From: Vibrio tapetis subsp. tapetis
Lineage (GTDB): Bacteria > Pseudomonadota > Gammaproteobacteria > Enterobacterales > Vibrionaceae
Direction: 5' to 3'
DNA length: 64,000 nucleotides
Assembly: GCF_900233005.1 (NCBI RefSeq)
Contig: NZ_LT960611.1
Coordinates: 1,860,001-1,924,000, forward strand
Shown: positions 55,706-64,000 of the stretch, piece after piece
Position numbering within the stretch: the first letter of the stretch is position 1
Layout: the number at the start of each line of letters is the position of its first letter
The notes under the pieces: model-generated
What the model was told of the DNA's origin: nothing
The model's input: the letters and a program-made list of their open reading frames with translations, nothing else
Database searches by the model: none
Program-made: the position numbers and the translations under genes

Positions 55706-57670
55706 CTACCAGTCGTAGCGAGCTTTAACGCCCACCTCTCTGCCTGTTCCATAGTTGCTGTATGTTCCACCGTATGAGAAGGCATAGGTGACGTAGCTTT
55801 TATCCGTTAGGTTGTTGGCAAACAAAGAAACAGAAAAATCCTTGTTGTAGTCATAATTAAGCGATAGGTCGACAAGGGTATATCCACCTTGTGAGAGCGT
55901 ATTCTTCTCATCGAAATAGATAGTCGAGGTATAGCGAGCCTGTGACGCAACAAAGATATCTCCTTCAACCCACGATTGTGGTAAATAGTAGTCCCCCCCC
56001 AAAGTCACGGTTGTATCAGGGGCGTAAGGAAGTTTATTGCCAGATAATCCCGCGTTATTTGAACGGAATGTCGAGCTGCCATGTGTACCACCCAACGCAA
56101 TGGTCAGGTCATCGGTCGCATAAAAAGCCAGTTCAGCTTCAAGACCCTGACTTAATGCAACCCCCATGTTTTCTAGCGATTGACTACCAACGACACCAGT
56201 ATAAATTTGTACGTCGTTTGTTTTTATCCAGTAAAGCGCGCCGCTGAAATCCAACATTTCATCCAACAGACTCGTGCGCCAGCCCAACTCGGCATTTAAT
56301 GAGGTTTCTGCTTTATAACCCTTTGAGTCTTTATTGCTTAAAGGAATCACATTGTAGCCACCAGGTCGATAACCACTGGTCAATGATAGGTAAACCCGGG
56401 TGTCGTCCAGTGCTTGCCAGCCCAATGCCGCTTTAGGCGAAATCATATTTTCCGTCAGTTCACCCTCGCTTGGGTTAATATACCACGCAGTATTACCACC
56501 AAACTCCGACTTAACTTTTGAATGCGATGCTCTTGCTCCCAAGGTGAGGTCAACGGTGTCGGTTAATTGATAGTTACCTTGACCAAACAGCGCATAAGTA
56601 TGGTAATCCAATTTATTGATACCCGTTCCCGTGTCTACCTTCAGATCACGAGCCTCAAAGTAACCGCCTATTAACGCTGAAAGAGATTCATTAAAGCGAG
56701 TATTCAGGCGCAATTCCTGAGTAAATTTGTTTTGGTCTTCTTCCCAACGCCCAAACGCGTACTCTCGGTCAATCTTTCTATCTTGAAACGCCGTAATGCT
56801 GTTCAATTTAGCGTGACCAAAGTCGTACCCAACGTTAAGAGAATAGGTATACACATCACGGGTAAGATTCGGAACATCGGTATTAGTCGCACCAGCTTTA
56901 TGTTCCTTTTCACTCAAATACCACTCTTCGTGGCTGTCGAGCTTGTCGGCCATGACAGACAGCGTAGCCGACAACGCCGAGTCTTCTGGCATGTAATGCA
57001 AACGGGTTTTAAGCGATTTCTCATTGGCATTATTGGCGTTTTTCTTGCCACTCGGTGTATGGTCGATGTTGCCTTCGTCATAGACATATCGAGCTGATAC
57101 ATCCGCGTACAACGCATCAGAAACAGGAACTGAACCAACAGCATCAATTTGTTTACTCAGGTTGGAATAAAGAGCAGAAGTTCTTAATTGACGATCAGGT
57201 GACGCTTTTTGGGTAATGATGTTTATTACCCCACCTTGTGCATTTCCGCCATACAAAGTGCCTTGCGGGCCACGAAGCAATTCCACTCGCTTAACATTAA
57301 TAAGCTGTTGGGATATAAATGAATTATCTTGAAGGATCCCATCGACATACACGCTAACCGTCGGTGAATAATAGTCAGGGGAGCTGATTCCACGAATGGT
57401 GGTGTTGCTGTAAGTTTGATTTCCACGCGCTTGAATTAATAAGCCCGGAAAAACCTTTTCTAAATCTTTTACGGCATAAATACCGGCCTTTTCCAGCTCA
57501 TCGCCCGTTTTGATTAACACCGAATTGTTCACTTGAGACAAAGGAGTCTCAAACTTCGTTGATTCTATTACCATCACATCCAATGCTTCGGCTGCAAATA
57601 CCTGAAAGCTACTCATCGCGAGAAAGATCGCGCTGGCTAACACTGTTTTCTCAACGCATGACTTATTCAT
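55706..57670 (-). CDS. TonB-dependent receptor, FyuA-like
   Basis: 654-residue outer-membrane receptor. Signal peptide ending SSFQVFA, plug with TLYGGNAQGGVINIITQ near 135 and NTTIRGISSPDYYSPTVSVYVDG, the latter resembling FyuA (RGVSSAQDFYNPAVTLYVDG by memory). The barrel shows SLTSGYRPGGYNVIPLSNKD and a C-terminal Trp (KARYDW). The length equals FyuA-type receptors (about 650). With the MFS and AraC genes it forms a xenosiderophore uptake module; no biosynthetic gene is visible. A partial Fur-like site lies near 57824. Confidence 0.88.
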   Translation of the reverse strand: MNKSCVEKTVLASAIFLAMSSFQVFAAEALDVMVIESTKFETPLSQVNNSVLIKTGDELEKAGIYAVKDLEKVFPGLLIQARGNQTYSNTTIRGISSPDYYSPTVSVYVDGILQDNSFISQQLINVKRVELLRGPQGTLYGGNAQGGVINIITQKASPDRQLRTSALYSNLSKQIDAVGSVPVSDALYADVSARYVYDEGNIDHTPSGKKNANNANEKSLKTRLHYMPEDSALSATLSVMADKLDSHEEWYLSEKEHKAGATNTDVPNLTRDVYTYSLNVGYDFGHAKLNSITAFQDRKIDREYAFGRWEEDQNKFTQELRLNTRFNESLSALIGGYFEARDLKVDTGTGINKLDYHTYALFGQGNYQLTDTVDLTLGARASHSKVKSEFGGNTAWYINPSEGELTENMISPKAALGWQALDDTRVYLSLTSGYRPGGYNVIPLSNKDSKGYKAETSLNAELGWRTSLLDEMLDFSGALYWIKTNDVQIYTGVVGSQSLENMGVALSQGLEAELAFYATDDLTIALGGTHGSSTFRSNNAGLSGNKLPYAPDTTVTLGGDYYLPQSWVEGDIFVASQARYTSTIYFDEKNTLSQGGYTLVDLSLNYDYNKDFSVSLFANNLTDKSYVTYAFSYGGTYSNYGTGREVGVKARYDW

Positions 57671-58003
57671 ATCTAAATTCCTTTATCCCTATATCAACTA
57701 GCAAACATTCCGTTTTCCAGTCACTAATCAACCGAACCACTGCGACAGTCGCTTAATTCGCAATCGACTTATATGCAGCAACGGCTGCGTTCAAAGCAAA
57801 ATGGGGCGACCGCACTTATTAGGAATGATTCTCATCTAGCTTGAGTTTAAGGGATATCAATATCGGGAATTTGAAGAACAAAATTGGGAAGCATAGGCGT
57901 AACTCAAGATATATCTTATCTCTCGAACACTACAAATGATAATAGTATTAATTATCATTTGCATCTATACCCAGAGTAAATGTACTATTCGCACTTCTAT
58001 AAA
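57671..58003. other. Intergenic control region of two divergent receptors
   Basis: Gap of 333 bp between two divergent receptor genes. It contains a partial Fur-like site AATGATTCTCATCT (57824-57837, about 155 bp from the FyuA-like start) and a strong Fur array at 57934-57960. No gene seen. Confidence 0.6.
57934..57960. promoter_or_regulatory. Fur box array upstream of the second receptor
   Basis: AAATGATAAT at 57934-57943 and ATTATCATTT at 57951-57960 are perfect complements 7 bp apart, each carrying the GATAAT hexamer used by Fur. It lies about 45-70 bp before the likely start region of the receptor. Confidence 0.8.
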
Positions 58004-60199
58004 ATGACACAAAAACACTACGAAACTTACAATTAGAAACGTAATTTTATTTGCCTTCCCCTTGGTAATTGCTTCTTTCGCAATCGCTTCTCCATCATCT
58101 TCTAACGACACGGCTGAAGTTATGGACGTTTATGGTAATCGCTACAGCCAGCCCATTACCATTGATAAACCTGGGGAAACACTCATTTCAAGACAACAAA
58201 TTGAAACTGAACAACCAACCAATATAGCGGAATTGTTTGAAGATATTCCTGGCGTATCCATTGATGGTGGAGCACGTTCAGGCGGCGAAAAAATCAGTAT
58301 TTGGGGGTTCTCAGATCCAAGTGATATTGGCCTTTATGTTGATGGGGCTCCTATTGGTTTCGAACAATATCGTTATGGCACCTTTTTCTTTGACCCTTAC
58401 CTTATCAGTGAGGCAGAAGTCATTAAGGGCTCACACGATTATAAATCTAACGGTAAATTTGGCGGCACCATCCGAATCCGAACAAAAACCGTCGACGAAC
58501 TACTAAAGCCTGGCCGCAGTTTTGGCGCACGAGTGCACCTCGGTTATAACGACAACGATGCCCAAAAGCACACAGGTGTATCCGTATTTGGTCAAACTGA
58601 TGCGGGTCTATACTTCCTTGCGTCTGGCACGTGGAAAGACTCAAACGACATTAAAATTGGTGGGGGAGACGCGCTTGAATATTCCGCTTATACGCAAAAT
58701 AATGGCCTAGTTAAAGTCGGCTATCAAAATGCAGATCATTTGTTTGAAATCAGCCATTCAATGTATAAAGATGAAGGCCGACAGCCTTGGGCTGCAAGGC
58801 GCGGGGCATTTGCAAACATCAGTAAATATAACATCAAAAAATATGGTTCATTAGAGGCCGCGAAATACGCCTATACCGTTCAAAACGAATATAAAGACAG
58901 TACCACCTCCCTGCAATATGCCTATGACCCCGTTTCACCGTTAGTGAATCTTAAAGTTGTTGCGGCCCATACAAACAACGAACGTCATTGGCGCCGACCA
59001 GACATAGCATGGCAAAAAATGTTTGTATCAATAGGTTCGTATGGTCATGAATCTTGGACATCCTACAAAAGAGACTACCTTGACATCAATAATGAAATGG
59101 AAATAGGTCGCCATAGAATTACAACCGGTGTGCAATACGAGAAAAACACGCGAGATACACTGGCTCATAACGTATCTAAACTGTACGTAAATAAACCAGC
59201 CAAGAATTTTGGTGTTTTCATTCCATATTTTGACCCGTCAGGCGTTCAAACTTCTTATTCAGCATATCTTGCGGATGAGATAGATATAACAGATCGCTTT
59301 AGAATAACCCCGTCGATTCGTTATGACTACGTTCAATCGAAAGGCAAGGAGAACCCTGCCCCAGATTACAACGACCCTGCAGCTGGACACGACTATAGCA
59401 GCGTATCCCATTCAGGACTCAGCCCTAGAATTCAACTTGATTATGATCTTACCGACAATACCTTGCTGAATTTTTCTTATGCTTACCAGATGAAAGCGCC
59501 GTCGGTAGATGACATCTATGCAGTGCAATACGCACGAGCTAAAGCATCGGCTACAGCAAGACAACTAGAAGCTCAGCGTATTCATGCGTATCGCGCCTCT
59601 GTCATTAATCATCTATCTGGGCTTGCGACGAATGAGGACACTTTAACGACCGAAATCACCACCTTCTACAATGGCGTAACCAATAATGTCATGAACCGTA
59701 CTGGCGTTAATCTTGACAGAGACTCTGGTGAGATCCAGAGCTGGAAGGTCAATTTAGATGGCTATAAAAACTATGGTGTCGACTTCCAAGCACAATATCG
59801 TATCGAACGCCTATATGTGGACGCTTATGCCAGCTACATTGAAGGAAAACATAACGGATCCCTGACCGACGCAAGTGGGCAAGACACCTATATGTATGGC
59901 ATCCCGCCAGTAAGCATGAAGCTTGGCGTTGGCTATGAATGGATTGATTGATCACCGGCTATAAAGCACGTTGGTATCACTCTCAGGAAAAAGTTGAGGA
60001 TTCTATTTACTTCCCTGCGGCAAGTGAGGAATACATACTGCAAGATATTTACCTGAGCTGGCAGCCTCAAGCGGTGAAAGATTTGATGTTAAGAGCCACA
60101 ATCAAAAACCTCAAAGATGTAGATTACAAGCCTTACCTATCCAACGGGGTCTCTGGGCCGGGCCGTGAAATACGAGTTAGCCTAACCTACGATTTATAA
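58004..60199 (+). pseudogene. TonB-dependent haem/siderophore receptor with frameshifts
   Basis: Large receptor (about 700 residues) reading from a TTG at 58062 to TGA at 59951 and on in another frame to 60199. The plug has TNIAELFEDIPGVSIDGGARSGGEKISIWG and a long barrel, and the second frame supplies LMLRATIKNLKDVDYKPYLSN and the terminal LTYDL. One extra base near 59949 would join them. The start is also odd: no ATG is in frame, but deleting one A in CACAAAAACAC (58009-58017) would link an ATG at 58004 to a signal peptide NVILFAFPLVIASFAIAS. Related to the haemoglobin/transferrin-type receptor group; the ligand is unknown. Confidence 0.75.
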
Positions 60200-60244
60200 C
60201 AAAACGCTCTACAACAACACGACGAGCAAATCACTTTAACCTGT

Positions 60245-60278
60245 GATTCTGTGCAGCCAAGGTGGGCGGCACAGAATC
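60245..60278. terminator. Terminator between the receptor and the GNAT gene
   Basis: GATTCTGTGC at 60245-60254 and GCACAGAATC at 60269-60278 form a perfect 10-bp stem, followed by TCTATTTTC. Convergent genes on each side. Confidence 0.7.
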
Positions 60279-60290
60279 TCTATTTTCTTG

Positions 60291-60863
60291 TCATTTCCCT
60301 TTCGATACCAGATCCGCTCTACACCATTCGCTTTTCAACACCGCTAGCACGATCGTATTCCACCAGCGATCTTTGAAATAACGGTGCTCAACAAATTCGG
60401 CTTCTTGCCGCATACCTAGGCTTTTACACAGCCGAATAGCGGCTCGGTTTTCCTTAATGGTCTCTGCGTAAATTCGGTGTACGTTCAGTTCATTAAAACC
60501 AAACTCGGCCAGTGCGCGTGCTGCTTCTGGCATGAGATTATTCCCTTGCACGTGGCGCGCTAACCCTGCCCCCATAGAGGCTTGCCTGTCTCCATCTAAG
60601 CCGTCTCCCTCTAAACGAAGACACACAGTGCCAATAAACTCGCCGCTTTCTTTTAACTCAACCGCAAGCTGATAGGATTCCCGTGGCACCTGAGCCGCTT
60701 GCTCAATAAACAATTGGGTTAAATCGCGATACTTCTGAGGCTCGCAATCTGCCTCATCGTAAAAGCGTTGATATTTTGCATCTTGAGATATCGCCACAAA
60801 GCCGGCTTCGTCTTCTGCTTTCATATCACGAATGATAAGACGCTGCGTTTCTAACTTAAACAA
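60291..60863 (-). CDS. GNAT-family N-acetyltransferase (RimJ/RimL-like)
   Basis: 190 residues, transferring acetyl from acetyl-CoA to an amine of unknown identity. Pattern: LETQRLIIRDMKAEDEAGFVAIS at the N-terminus, YQLAVELKESGEFIGTVCLRLEG (strand 4), the region LMPEAARALAEFGFNELNVHRIYAETIKENRAAIRLCKSLGM, which carries the coenzyme A loop and the RimJ/L-type NxxAIRLCKSLG signature. Ends IVLAVLKSEW. No neighbour suggests a substrate. Confidence 0.9.
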   Translation of the reverse strand: MFKLETQRLIIRDMKAEDEAGFVAISQDAKYQRFYDEADCEPQKYRDLTQLFIEQAAQVPRESYQLAVELKESGEFIGTVCLRLEGDGLDGDRQASMGAGLARHVQGNNLMPEAARALAEFGFNELNVHRIYAETIKENRAAIRLCKSLGMRQEAEFVEHRYFKDRWWNTIVLAVLKSEWCRADLVSKGK

Positions 60864-60967
60864 ACACTGTCCTTAATGTCATTTTGAACTCGAATAGCCT
60901 ACATATAAATCGAAAACTCGATTCCATAACTATGCCATATCCTATAAAAACGAAACAATCTACTGAC

Positions 60968-60999
60968 AAAAAAACAGCCTCATATTGCTACAAGGCTGT
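60968..60999 (-). terminator. Terminator of gltS
   Basis: On the minus strand ACAGCCTT pairs with AGGCTGT around a loop of about 12 bases, followed by seven T. It begins about 40 bp after the gltS stop. Confidence 0.7.
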
Positions 61000-61037
61000 A
61001 TTAGATGGTGCACGACTTCCCTTAGCGAGCCATCAAG

Positions 61038-62267
61038 TTACGACAACACACCCAAGAAATACGGGATGATCAACGCATTTGCCAAGTCGATAAAGAAGGC
61101 ACACACCAGAAGCACAATGATAAAGGCTTGTGCGGAATGACCATAACGCTGGGACACTGCAGACATATTCGCCATTGCCGTTGGCGTGGAACCTAAAGAA
61201 ATCCCTCCGAACCCCGAACAAATAACCGCAGCGTCATAGTTTTTGCCCATGGCAGGAAACACCACAAACAAATTCACCAAAATCGCAATGACAAACTGCA
61301 TCCCTAAAATGGCGAATATCGGCCCAGCTAAATCAACTAAGGTCCAAAGCTGCATGCTCATTAAAGACATCGCTAAGAAGGTGCCAAGAGAGATTTCCGC
61401 GATTAAGTCGATGGCCGCCGTTCGTGTTGGCCACGCGGTGCCAGTAATTCGCTTATAATTTCTCGGGTTCAAATTGGTCAGGACAATACCAGCAAAGAGA
61501 CATGTCACAAACAAAGGTAAATCTAACCCCAATTCGCTGACACCTTTATTGAGAAAGAAACCGACAATCACACAAATATGAATCGCGAGAAGGGCTTCTA
61601 GAAAATCAAACGACGTCATTTTGACAGGGATAACGCTTTCTTTACCCTGAGTTTTCTCTTTTGGGCTGTTAGCTGCAGGTTTAAGTTGATGTTTGTTAAT
61701 CAAATATTTGGCAATCGGCCCACCCATCAAACTGGCAAGAATCAACCCAAATGTCGCACTGGCGATACCAATTTCCATGGCATTACTGAGCCCAAATTGC
61801 TCTTGAATCTTAGGAGCCCAAGCAATCGCCGTTCCGTGCCCTCCAATGAGTGACACACTACCACCAAGCATACCAACCACTTGCTCTTGACCAAACAAAC
61901 TTGCCACGCCAATGCCGGTCAAATTCTGCAAAATCATATAGGAAATGGTCACCGCAAGCAGGACAATAAGAGGCCGACCGCCTTTAAACAAATCGGATAA
62001 ACTCGCGTTGATCCCTATGGTCGTAAAGAAATAGACCAATAAGACATCTCGCGCCGTAAGATCAAAGTTCACTTCCACCGACGTCACGACATAAATCAGC
62101 GTGAAAAGCAGAGAAAACACGATGCCACCGGAAACTGGCTCCGGAATACTGAATTCCTTCAGAAAGCCAACCACCTGATTTAAGCGTCGGCCGATGAACA
62201 AAACAATAATGCCTATGGTAACCGTAAAGAATGAATTGAGCTGAAGCGCTCCATCCGAGAATTCCAT
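61038..62267 (-). CDS. gltS: Sodium/glutamate symporter
   Basis: 409-residue GltS-family transporter importing glutamate with Na+. Two inverted halves each with a GGxGT-like reentrant motif: LIGGHGTAIAWAP near 140-152 and GFGGISLGSTPTAMANMSAV near 350-369. Early helix SFFTVTIGIIVLFIGRRLNQVVG, then SIPEPVSGGIVFSLL. Length equals E. coli GltS (401) within a few residues. Ends PYFLGVLS. Monocistronic. Confidence 0.93.
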   Translation of the reverse strand: MEFSDGALQLNSFFTVTIGIIVLFIGRRLNQVVGFLKEFSIPEPVSGGIVFSLLFTLIYVVTSVEVNFDLTARDVLLVYFFTTIGINASLSDLFKGGRPLIVLLAVTISYMILQNLTGIGVASLFGQEQVVGMLGGSVSLIGGHGTAIAWAPKIQEQFGLSNAMEIGIASATFGLILASLMGGPIAKYLINKHQLKPAANSPKEKTQGKESVIPVKMTSFDFLEALLAIHICVIVGFFLNKGVSELGLDLPLFVTCLFAGIVLTNLNPRNYKRITGTAWPTRTAAIDLIAEISLGTFLAMSLMSMQLWTLVDLAGPIFAILGMQFVIAILVNLFVVFPAMGKNYDAAVICSGFGGISLGSTPTAMANMSAVSQRYGHSAQAFIIVLLVCAFFIDLANALIIPYFLGVLS

Positions 62268-62405
62268 TTTCTATCCTTAAGTAATCGACATTTAAATAAG
62301 AGACTAATTTAATATCTTGATTCTGTACACCTAATCCGCGCTCAAGTACGAACCCAATCTATCTTGTTTAAGTAGGAAGCCATGCCAAGTGTTAAGAGCG
62401 GCTTA

Positions 62406-62813
62406 CTATATAGCCTGTTTGGCTGTATTAATGATCTGCGCAACGATGGCGGATAACCCCTGACTTCGTGTTGGCGTAATGTGCTGATGCAACTCCAGCT
62501 CTTCAAACCAGCCTTTTATATCGAATTCGACAATCTGTACTGGCGTTCTGCCATCGTATGCAATAATCGTTAGCGCAATGAGCCCTTTAACAATGGCCGC
62601 ATCACTGTGAGCAAATAATCGAAAAACACCACCGTCATGAACCAAGACTTGTTGCAACCAAACTTGGCTCTGGCAACCCTGTAACTCGTACTCCTTAGTT
62701 CGCTTTGCAACATCAAGGCTAGGTAAGTTTTCGCCTAATTCAATCAAATACAGATAACGCTGTTCCCAATCCACACAACGGGCAAAGTTTCGAACAAGTT
62801 TTTCTGGCGTCAT
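62406..62813 (-). CDS. csdE: SufE-family sulfur acceptor (CsdE-like)
   Basis: 135-residue sulfur acceptor that takes persulfide from its cysteine desulfurase. Active Cys47 is in EYELQGCQSQVWL, the family motif. Other elements: ENLPSLDVAKRTKEY, DAAIVKGLIALTIIAYDGR and LHQHITPTRSQGLSAIVAQI, as in SufE/CsdE. It lies 3 bp after the desulfurase gene. In E. coli, CsdE works with CsdA. Confidence 0.92.
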   Translation of the reverse strand: MTPEKLVRNFARCVDWEQRYLYLIELGENLPSLDVAKRTKEYELQGCQSQVWLQQVLVHDGGVFRLFAHSDAAIVKGLIALTIIAYDGRTPVQIVEFDIKGWFEELELHQHITPTRSQGLSAIVAQIINTAKQAI

Positions 62814-62816
62814 TAT

Positions 62817-64000
62817 TTATCCTAGTAAAGTGGTGATGCGTTTCAACCCGGTAACCAAGCTATCTACGTCGGCCTTACTGGAGTAACAGCCCAAAGAAGC
62901 ACGACAAACCGCCGTTTGATCTAACCGTTGTAGCAAGGGCATCGCGCAGTGGTGCCCCGTTCTAATCGCGATGCCGTATTTATCCAGAAAGAGCCCAACA
63001 TCGTAAGCGTGGTGTGGCGTGAGATTAAAAGCGATAACCCCAGTACGGAATTTAGATTTCCCATAAATGACAACACCTTCAACACGCGCCAGTTGCGCCA
63101 ACGCGTAATCCATAAGCTCAGTTTCGTGTTCTTGAATGGCATCCAGAGTGATGGATTCCATAAAATCAATCGCCGCTCCTAACCCCAAAATTGCGGCAAT
63201 GTTGGGCGTCCCCGCTTCAAAACACCAAGGCGCACTGTTATAGCGAGTTCCACGAGGTAAAGAGACTTGGCTTATCATGGCGCCGCCCCCTTCCCATGGT
63301 GACATGTTCAAGAGATGTTCGTGCTTTGCAAACAAAGCTCCGATTCCCGTAGGCCCGTAGAGTTTGTGTGCTGAAAACACGTAAAAATCGCAACCCAATG
63401 CCGAGACATCCACCTTTTGGTGCATCACCGCTTGCGCCCCGTCGACCAGCACAGGCACACCATAACGATGCGCAGTTTGAGTAATGGAGGCAATATCGTT
63501 CACACACCCCAAGACATTGGATACGTGAGTACAGGCTAACAAAATCGTGCTTTCACAGAGCAAAGGCAGTAGGTCATCGATATTCAATTCGCCAGTCTCT
63601 GTCATTGGCCAGACTTTGATCTCAACATCAAACTCTTCAGCCAACATTTGCCAAGGAACCAAATTGGCGTGATGTTCCATTTCAGTCACAATGATCTGGT
63701 TCTGATGTGGAGTTAATGAGCGCTTCAAACGCGGTTTAACGAACGAGTTGGCGATTAAGTTAATCGCTTCGGTTGTGCCTTTGGTAAACACAATTTCTTC
63801 GCGTCTTTCAGCCCCCAAAAACTGTTGAACTTGGTCGCGCACGTTTTCCATGTTTTCGGTCGCAACGGCACTCAGTTGGTGAACCCCACGATGCACGGTC
63901 GCATATTCATGCTGATAAAAATGCGTCATTCTGTCTATAACGCTTTGTGGCGTTTGTGCACTTGCCGCGCTGTCTAAATACACCAGAGGTTTATCATTAA
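62817..64000 (-). CDS. csdA: Cysteine desulfurase (CsdA/SufS-like), 5' end outside window
   Basis: At least 394 codons are visible; the frame stays open to the window edge (NDKPLVYLDSAASAQTP), so the start is beyond 64000. PLP enzyme removing sulfur from cysteine. Key parts: EMEHHANLVPWQMLA, HVSNVLGCVNDI, VDGAQAVMHQKVDV, the PLP-Lys in FSAHKLYGPTG, and the active Cys in RTGHHCAMPLLQRL. The Cys region and pairing with a CsdE-type partner favour csdA over sufS. Together they supply sulfur for Fe-S or related biosynthesis. Confidence 0.92.
   Translation of the reverse strand, partial: NDKPLVYLDSAASAQTPQSVIDRMTHFYQHEYATVHRGVHQLSAVATENMENVRDQVQQFLGAERREEIVFTKGTTEAINLIANSFVKPRLKRSLTPHQNQIIVTEMEHHANLVPWQMLAEEFDVEIKVWPMTETGELNIDDLLPLLCESTILLACTHVSNVLGCVNDIASITQTAHRYGVPVLVDGAQAVMHQKVDVSALGCDFYVFSAHKLYGPTGIGALFAKHEHLLNMSPWEGGGAMISQVSLPRGTRYNSAPWCFEAGTPNIAAILGLGAAIDFMESITLDAIQEHETELMDYALAQLARVEGVVIYGKSKFRTGVIAFNLTPHHAYDVGLFLDKYGIAIRTGHHCAMPLLQRLDQTAVCRASLGCYSSKADVDSLVTGLKRITTLLG

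Overview
The window looks like a chromosomal segment of a Vibrio or close relative (Vibrionaceae). Supporting marks are a DUF3450-TtpC-ExbB2-ExbD2-TonB2-TPR energy-transduction operon in the order known from V. cholerae, a YbiT-type ABC-F gene followed by a VF530 gene, a GDT1/MneA manganese exporter behind a yybP-ykoY leader, and many Fur boxes. No rRNA, tRNA or CRISPR array was seen. The window opens inside a metal ABC permease and closes inside a CsdA-type cysteine desulfurase.

Layout. 1-5447 (minus strand): a metal-uptake operon (PepSY membrane protein, DUF2271, DUF4198, two small proteins, zinc-type binding protein, ATPase, permease) behind a Fur-like box. 5674-9693: a small orphan ORF, two palindromes, and proVWX for osmoprotectant uptake. 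9861-12129: an FNR-type site followed by hemerythrin, DUF2249 and a polytopic haem-copper-oxidase-like membrane protein, probably a nitrosative or low-oxygen response unit. 12194-19840: a complete L-fucose operon, fucR-P-I-K-U-A-O. 20484-23071: a divergent HflX-like GTPase, a DUF2301 membrane protein and a PPC/DUF296 protein. 23109-25130: a group II intron sitting directly behind a transcription terminator. 25191-30187: the Fur-controlled TonB2 operon. 30245-34561: a siderophore receptor and an OmpR/CpxA-type two-component pair. 34744-39819: glpT and a polar amino-acid ABC transporter. 39911-45242: a PAS-GGDEF cyclase, a detached tadE-tadF-tadG trio and a binding-protein/GGDEF gene with a frameshift. 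45505-51938: a YajD-type HNH nuclease, a B12/siderophore-type ABC operon, the Mn riboswitch and exporter, YbiT and VF530. 52013-60199: an esterase pseudogene, an RRM protein, and an iron island with an AraC regulator, an RhtX/YbtX-like transporter, a FyuA-like receptor and a second divergent receptor. 60291-64000: GNAT, gltS, csdE and csdA.

Iron and metal acquisition dominates. There are three TonB-dependent receptors, one TonB2 motor, an AraC/MFS/receptor module resembling ybtA/ybtX/fyuA without biosynthetic genes, a FecCD-type importer, a zinc-type importer and a Mn exporter under riboswitch control. Strong Fur boxes sit in front of the TonB2 operon, the first receptor, the AraC gene and the receptor at 58 kb.

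A second theme is single-base frameshifts. Five genes are interrupted where one extra base would restore the family sequence: the metal ATPase, the binding-protein/GGDEF gene, the BtuF-like protein, the esterase and the 58 kb receptor. The first break coincides with a perfect A_AAA_AAG slippery heptamer in the correct frame. The rest look more like sequencing undercalls or decay, and the esterase also carries a larger deletion. All homology statements are from recognition of the sequence; no search was run.
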